From Sphingomonas sp. (lineage in GTDB: Bacteria > Pseudomonadota > Alphaproteobacteria > Sphingomonadales > Sphingomonadaceae), in assembly GCF_019635515.1 (NCBI RefSeq), contig NZ_JAHBZI010000002.1:413664-477663 (forward strand): a DNA stretch of 64,000 nt. Direction: 5' to 3'. How positions within the stretch are numbered: the first letter of the stretch is position 1; every line of letters begins with the position of its first letter. The notes under the pieces are model-generated. The model saw nothing but the letters and a program-made list of their open reading frames with translations, ran no database searches and had not been told where the DNA came from. Position numbers and translations under genes: made by a program. This document shows, piece by piece, positions 59,889 to 64,000 of the stretch.

Positions 59889-59959
59889 AGTCCGGCGGCT
59901 TGCCGCCAATCGGGCCATCGGCTAGGAAACGCAGGCCCGCGGAGACGCGGGTGGGGCAT

Positions 59960-60076
59960 GGAAACCTCAAAACCAAAAGGACTCGGTTTGCAGCATTGCT
60001 GTGGCCGGGTGGCATGCGCGCATGTCCAAGGCTTCGGCCTAAAGGCGCATGCGCCTGTTCTTTTGGTCAGGTTTCC
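59960..60076. repeat. Inverted repeat with AAACCAAAAGG arms
   Basis: GGAAACCTCAAAACCAAAAG (from 59960) and CTTTTGGTCAGGTTTCC (to 60076) are imperfect inverted arms; between them CGCATGTCC... and GGCGCATGCGCC give a further self-complementary block. No gene fits. A terminator or dispersed repeat are possible. Confidence 0.6.
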
Positions 60077-60146
60077 AACACCCGGTTTTTCGAAGCGACG
60101 ACGCGCCCCCGCGGGCGTGTCGCCGGCTTCGCGTTGGAGACGCGGG

Positions 60147-60341
60147 ATGACCAGACCGGTGGCGATCGCAGTGACGTTGATGCGGATGGCGCTCGCTTTG
60201 CTCGATCGCGACGGAGAGGATATCGCCGCCACCCGCCTCCAATACGCCATCGATGCCGCGACCCACGCGCCGGTGCCTCCGTGCGACGAGGGCATCTATC
60301 TGGGCGCAAGCCCCTCGCCGCCAAGCCCGGACAATGATTAA
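60147..60341 (+). CDS. Small hypothetical protein
   Basis: A 64-residue predicted protein beginning MTRPVAIAVTLMRMALALLD. It has an amphipathic helix rather than a full membrane segment, then DEGIYLGASPSPPSPDND. No family recognised. GGGATG precedes closely and its end overlaps that of pepN by 4 bases. Coding is uncertain. Confidence 0.45.
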   Translation: MTRPVAIAVTLMRMALALLDRDGEDIAATRLQYAIDAATHAPVPPCDEGIYLGASPSPPSPDND

Positions 60342-62923
60342 TCCAGCGATTTGGTCGCCTGTTCGAACATGTCCTTGCTCAGCCCCGGCGTCGCGACGAT
60401 GCGTTCGAGTTCGGCGCGCATCTTGGCCGCCCGCGCCGCGTCGAAGCGCTTCCAGCGGCCGAGCGGCGGGATCAGCTTGGCGGCGGTCTGCGGGTTGAGC
60501 TTGTCGAGTGCGATGAGCTGGTCGGCGACGAAGCGGTAGCCACGCCCCGAGGGATCGTGGAACGCGCGCTGGTTGACGCTGAACGCGCCGATCAGCGCCC
60601 GCGCGCGATTGGGATTGGCGAGGGTGAAGTCGCGGTGCCGGGCAAGCGCCTCGACCGCCGCCAGGGCGTCGTCGCGCGATGACAGCGCCTGGGTCTGGAA
60701 CCATTTGTCGAGGACCAGGGCATTGCCGGCATAGCGGCGGTAGAAATCGGTCAGCGCCGCCTCGCGCTTGTCCGAATCGCCATTGACCAGGGTGGTCAGC
60801 GCGCCCTGCCGGTCGGTCATGTTGTCGGCGCTTTCGAACTGCGCGAAGGCTAGATCGGCCGCATCCTTCGCGCCGCTCGCCGCGATATAGCCGAGCGCGA
60901 CATTCTTCAGGCGCCGCGCGCCCTTGGCGGCCGGCGAATATTCGAAGCGGTTGGCGCGCGCGCCCTCATAGGCGGCGCGCCATTCCTTCTCGAGCGTCTT
61001 GCCGAGATCGGCGCGCAGCGCCTCGCGCGCCTCGAAGATCGCCTGCGGATCGACCATCGCCATCTGGTCGCCGATGAAGCTGTCCGACGGCAGCAGCACC
61101 GCTTCGGCGATGAATGCGCTGTCGAGCGCGGCATCGGTCAGCGTGTTCCTGACCGCGTCGATCACCGGCTTGTGATCGGCCTTGCCGGTCGCCACCGCGC
61201 CGACCAGCGTATCGAGCATCAATTGCTGCATCGCCTCGTAGCGCGCGAACGGATCGTCATCGTGCGCCGAGAGGAAGGCGAGGTCGGCGGCGGTGCGGTT
61301 GGTCTCGACCACCACCGGCGCCGAGAAGCCGCGGTTGATCGACAGCACCGGTGCCTCGGGCAGATTCTCGAACACCATTTCCTGTTCGGGCGCGCTCAGC
61401 AGCACGAGCTGCTCGTCGCACAAGGCGCGGCCGGTGATCGCGCCGAACAGCTTGATCCTGAGCGGCAGCACCATCGGTTCCTTGTCGGGCTGGCCGGGCG
61501 TCGGCGGCACCGCCTGCGACAGCTTCAGCCGCGCCCGGCCGCCCTCGCGGATCAGGCTGGCGGTGACGCGCGGCGTGCCCGCCTGGGTGTACCAGCGGCG
61601 GAACTGGTTGAGATCGACTCCGCCGCCTTCTTCCATGCACGAGACGAAATCCTCGCAGGTCGCGGCGGTGCCGTCGAACCTGTCGAAATAGAGATCGGTC
61701 GCCGCGCGGAATTTCTGCGGACCCAGGATCGTCGCCATCATCCGGATGACTTCGGCGCCCTTGTTGTAGATCGTCGCGGTATAGAAGTTCGAGATCTCGA
61801 TATATTCGTCGGGGCGCACCGGGTGCGCGAGCGGGCCGGCATCCTCGGGGAACTGGCTGGCGCGAAGCGCGCGGACATCCTCGATCCGCTTGACCGATGC
61901 CGAGCCCTGATCGGCCGAGAAGCTCTGGTCGCGGAAGACGGTGAAGCCTTCCTTGAGCGAGAGCTGGAACCAGTCGCGGCAGGTGACGCGGTTGCCCGAC
62001 CAGTTGTGAAAATATTCGTGCGCGACCACCGCGGCGATCGCGTCATAGTCATAATCGGTGGCGGTATCGGGGTCGGCCAGGATGTAGCGGCTGTTGAAGA
62101 TGTTCAGCCCCTTATTCTCCATCGCCCCGAAATTGAAATCGTCGACCGCGACGATGTTGAACACGTCGAGATCATATTCGCGGCCATAGACCTTCTCGTC
62201 CCAGGCCATGCTGAGCTTCAAGGCCGCCAGCGCGTGATCGGTCTTGGCGAGATCGGGCTCGCGCACCCAGATGCCGAGCCGCACCTCGCGGCCCGACATG
62301 GTGGTGAAGCTGCCCGTATTGGCGACGAGATCGCCCGCGACCAGCGCGAACAGATAGCAGGGCTTGTAAAACGGATCGTGCCACTCGGCCCAATGCCTGC
62401 CGCCCTCCAGTTCGCCCGACGCGACCGGATCGCCATTGGCCAGCAGCACCGGGAAGCGCGCCTTGTCGGCGGTCATCCTGACCTTGTAGCGGCTGAGCAC
62501 GTCGGGCCGGTCTGGGAAGAAGGTGATGCGGCGAAAGCCCTGCGCCTCGCACTGGGTGCAGAGATTGCCGCCCGATGCGTAGAGCCCCATCAGCTGGGTG
62601 TTGCGTTCGGGCGCGATCACCACCTCGGTTTCGATCGCATGCGCGTCGCCGGGCAGGTCGATGACGAGATCGGGACCCTCCATCCGCCATGCGATGTCCG
62701 CGCCATCGACGCGCACCGCCACCGGCTCCAGCCCGTCGCCGTTCAGCACCAGCGGCCGGTTATGCCGGACGCTGCGCTCGACCCGCAGCGTCGCGCGGAC
62801 CCGGGTGCTCGCCGGATCGAGATCGAAATCCAGCGCGATCTCGGGCACGCGCCAATCGGGCATGCGATAATCCGCGCGGCGGATGGCGGTCGGGGTCTGG
62901 GGTGCGGTGCGTGCGTCGGCCAT
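60338..62923 (-). CDS. pepN: Aminopeptidase N
   Basis: An 861-residue M1 metallopeptidase that removes N-terminal residues from peptides in the cytoplasm. The exopeptidase motif GAMENKG and the zinc site HEYFHNW (His302, Glu303, His306), with the third ligand in SLKEG, are intact. Length and the C-terminal helical region match gammaproteobacterial PepN. ATG at 62923 used; 62959 is possible. Confidence 0.95.
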   Translation of the reverse strand: MADARTAPQTPTAIRRADYRMPDWRVPEIALDFDLDPASTRVRATLRVERSVRHNRPLVLNGDGLEPVAVRVDGADIAWRMEGPDLVIDLPGDAHAIETEVVIAPERNTQLMGLYASGGNLCTQCEAQGFRRITFFPDRPDVLSRYKVRMTADKARFPVLLANGDPVASGELEGGRHWAEWHDPFYKPCYLFALVAGDLVANTGSFTTMSGREVRLGIWVREPDLAKTDHALAALKLSMAWDEKVYGREYDLDVFNIVAVDDFNFGAMENKGLNIFNSRYILADPDTATDYDYDAIAAVVAHEYFHNWSGNRVTCRDWFQLSLKEGFTVFRDQSFSADQGSASVKRIEDVRALRASQFPEDAGPLAHPVRPDEYIEISNFYTATIYNKGAEVIRMMATILGPQKFRAATDLYFDRFDGTAATCEDFVSCMEEGGGVDLNQFRRWYTQAGTPRVTASLIREGGRARLKLSQAVPPTPGQPDKEPMVLPLRIKLFGAITGRALCDEQLVLLSAPEQEMVFENLPEAPVLSINRGFSAPVVVETNRTAADLAFLSAHDDDPFARYEAMQQLMLDTLVGAVATGKADHKPVIDAVRNTLTDAALDSAFIAEAVLLPSDSFIGDQMAMVDPQAIFEAREALRADLGKTLEKEWRAAYEGARANRFEYSPAAKGARRLKNVALGYIAASGAKDAADLAFAQFESADNMTDRQGALTTLVNGDSDKREAALTDFYRRYAGNALVLDKWFQTQALSSRDDALAAVEALARHRDFTLANPNRARALIGAFSVNQRAFHDPSGRGYRFVADQLIALDKLNPQTAAKLIPPLGRWKRFDAARAAKMRAELERIVATPGLSKDMFEQATKSLD

Positions 62924-63048
62924 GGCTATCAGATAAGGATCAACCGCCCGCACCGCCATGCAAAAAACCGGAAACGCTTGCGGCCTTGCGCCTGCGACGA
63001 ACCGTGCTACCGATGCGGCACACCGATATTCGCCGGAGAGGTCTCACC

Positions 63049-64000
63049 ATGTTTCGATACACCGTTCCGCTGGCGCTGGCCGCACTCCTCGCGCTGCCCG
63101 CCGCGGCCCAGGATCACGCCGCCGTTCCGCCGCTCGCCGCGCCGCTGCCCGCGCCCGAGAAGAACGCGATCATCAACGCCGAGCTTCCCGCCGATCAGGC
63201 GGCGATGAAGGCGCATGTCATGTTCCTCGCCTCGGATCCGATGAAGGGCCGCGAAGCCGGCACCAACGAGTTCGATATCGCCGCGCAATATGTCGCGTCG
63301 CAATTCTACGCCGCCGGCCTGCGCCCGGCGGGCGACGAGGGCTCGTTCCTCCAGAAAGTGCCGCTGATCAGCATCAAGCCGGCGGGCAAGGGCAGCATGG
63401 CGCTCACCCGCAGGAAGGGGGCGCCCGCCATCGATCTCGTCTTCGGCGAGGATTATTATCCCGGCGCCAACGCCGCCCAGCTCGATTATTCGGTCACCGC
63501 GCCGGTGGTGTTCGTCGGATACGGCATCGTCGGCCTTGGCCGCGACGATTACAAAGGCGTCGATGTGAAGGGCAAGATCGTCGCCTTCTTCCCCGGCGCT
63601 CCCGGCGATTATCCGCCCGAGGAACGCGCGCATCTGTCGGGCGGCCCCGCCAAGGCGGCGATCGCGATGCAGCGCGGCGCGGTCGGCTATATCACGCTCG
63701 AATCACCGCGCACCGGGCGTGGCATCTATCCGTTCGCCGCGCTCGCCGGGCTCTGGGATCGTCCGCGTGTCGGCTGGGCCAATGCCGATGGCACCGGCCA
63801 TGTCGCCAGCGCCGCGACGCCTGCGCTCGGCATGCTGAGCAAGGCGGGCGCCGCCAAGCTGTTCGCCGGCTCCAAGGCCAAATGGGACCAGGTCCTCAAG
63901 ATGGCCGAGGACGACAAGGCCGTGTTCAAGGCCGTCCAGCTGCCGGGCACGCTCACCGTCGGCCTCAAGACCGCGTTCACGCCGCTTCCCAGCTACAATG
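63049..64000 (+). CDS. M28 family peptidase (partial)
   Basis: This runs off the right edge; 317 codons are present. A signal peptide (LALAALLALPAAAQ) is followed by MKAHVMFLASDPMKGREAGT, the typical start of M28 aminopeptidases, then a PA-type domain (VTAPVVFVGYGIV and DYKGVDVKGKIVAFFPG). The zinc-binding catalytic half lies beyond the window. It is probably periplasmic or secreted, and divergent from pepN. GGAGAGG precedes the ATG. Confidence 0.88.
   Translation, partial: MFRYTVPLALAALLALPAAAQDHAAVPPLAAPLPAPEKNAIINAELPADQAAMKAHVMFLASDPMKGREAGTNEFDIAAQYVASQFYAAGLRPAGDEGSFLQKVPLISIKPAGKGSMALTRRKGAPAIDLVFGEDYYPGANAAQLDYSVTAPVVFVGYGIVGLGRDDYKGVDVKGKIVAFFPGAPGDYPPEERAHLSGGPAKAAIAMQRGAVGYITLESPRTGRGIYPFAALAGLWDRPRVGWANADGTGHVASAATPALGMLSKAGAAKLFAGSKAKWDQVLKMAEDDKAVFKAVQLPGTLTVGLKTAFTPLPSYN

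Overview
The window reads as one continuous stretch of GC-rich chromosome from an alphaproteobacterium, most likely a sphingomonad (Sphingomonadaceae). The reasons are the divK/DUF3572 pair, the ctaC-ctaD-ctaB-(small protein)-ctaG-ctaE-DUF983-surf1 oxidase operon, an RNase E with an acidic/Arg-Gly insert in its S1 domain, a TonB receptor whose mature start contains IVVTG, and small stem-loop repeats at gene ends. No rRNA or tRNA gene, insertion sequence, prophage or CRISPR array was seen. Gene density is high, and many neighbours overlap by 4 bases, so most genes sit in short operons.

Layout. 1-6.1 kb: the N-terminus of an ATP-dependent DNA ligase, a metallophosphoesterase, Dps, a GDT1-type membrane protein, rpmG, divK, a DUF3572/HAD/RidA operon and an outer-membrane protein. 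6.1-17.2 kb: ribF, ileS, lspA and a lipoprotein; an unusual membrane protein with a collagen-like tail; a dipeptidase with folA; an aspartic protease; thyA with a glutaminyl cyclase; a short JAMM protein. 17.2-28.6 kb: a lipoprotein methyltransferase, prfB, mrcA, amiC, rne behind a long structured leader, an M48 protease and a DsbA-like protein. 28.7-36.9 kb: an ABC-2 exporter, a thioesterase, a MliC-type lipoprotein, an orphan osmoprotectant-type ATPase, an SDR, phhB, a small metallopeptidase, ccmAB and a methyltransferase.

36.9-45.5 kb: thrC and the aa3-type cytochrome c oxidase operon on the minus strand. 45.6-52.2 kb: pyrE-pdxJ, then acpS-lepB-AI-2E-family protein-maiA-TonB receptor in one tightly packed run. 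52.2-58.0 kb: a glycosyltransferase cluster (two GT4 enzymes, an unknown polytopic protein, a DUF2141 protein and a GT39-like enzyme) that probably makes or moves an envelope glycoconjugate. 58.1-64 kb: a Tat-exported PhoD phosphatase, aminopeptidase N and a partial M28 peptidase.

The least explained content is between the genes. Two elements of about 250 bp (30735-30988, and 38411-38658 in opposite orientation) share identical ends around an array of GTCGC cores spaced almost exactly 11 bp apart, about one helical turn. Two 162-163 bp elements with inverted ends (14866-15027, 30533-30695) look MITE-like, and the second lies just beside the first array element. Three copies of a roughly 130 bp palindromic element sit directly after stop codons (28597, 47007, 59762), and one supplies the ribosome binding site of acpS. 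These were found by reading and aligning by eye. No database search was possible.
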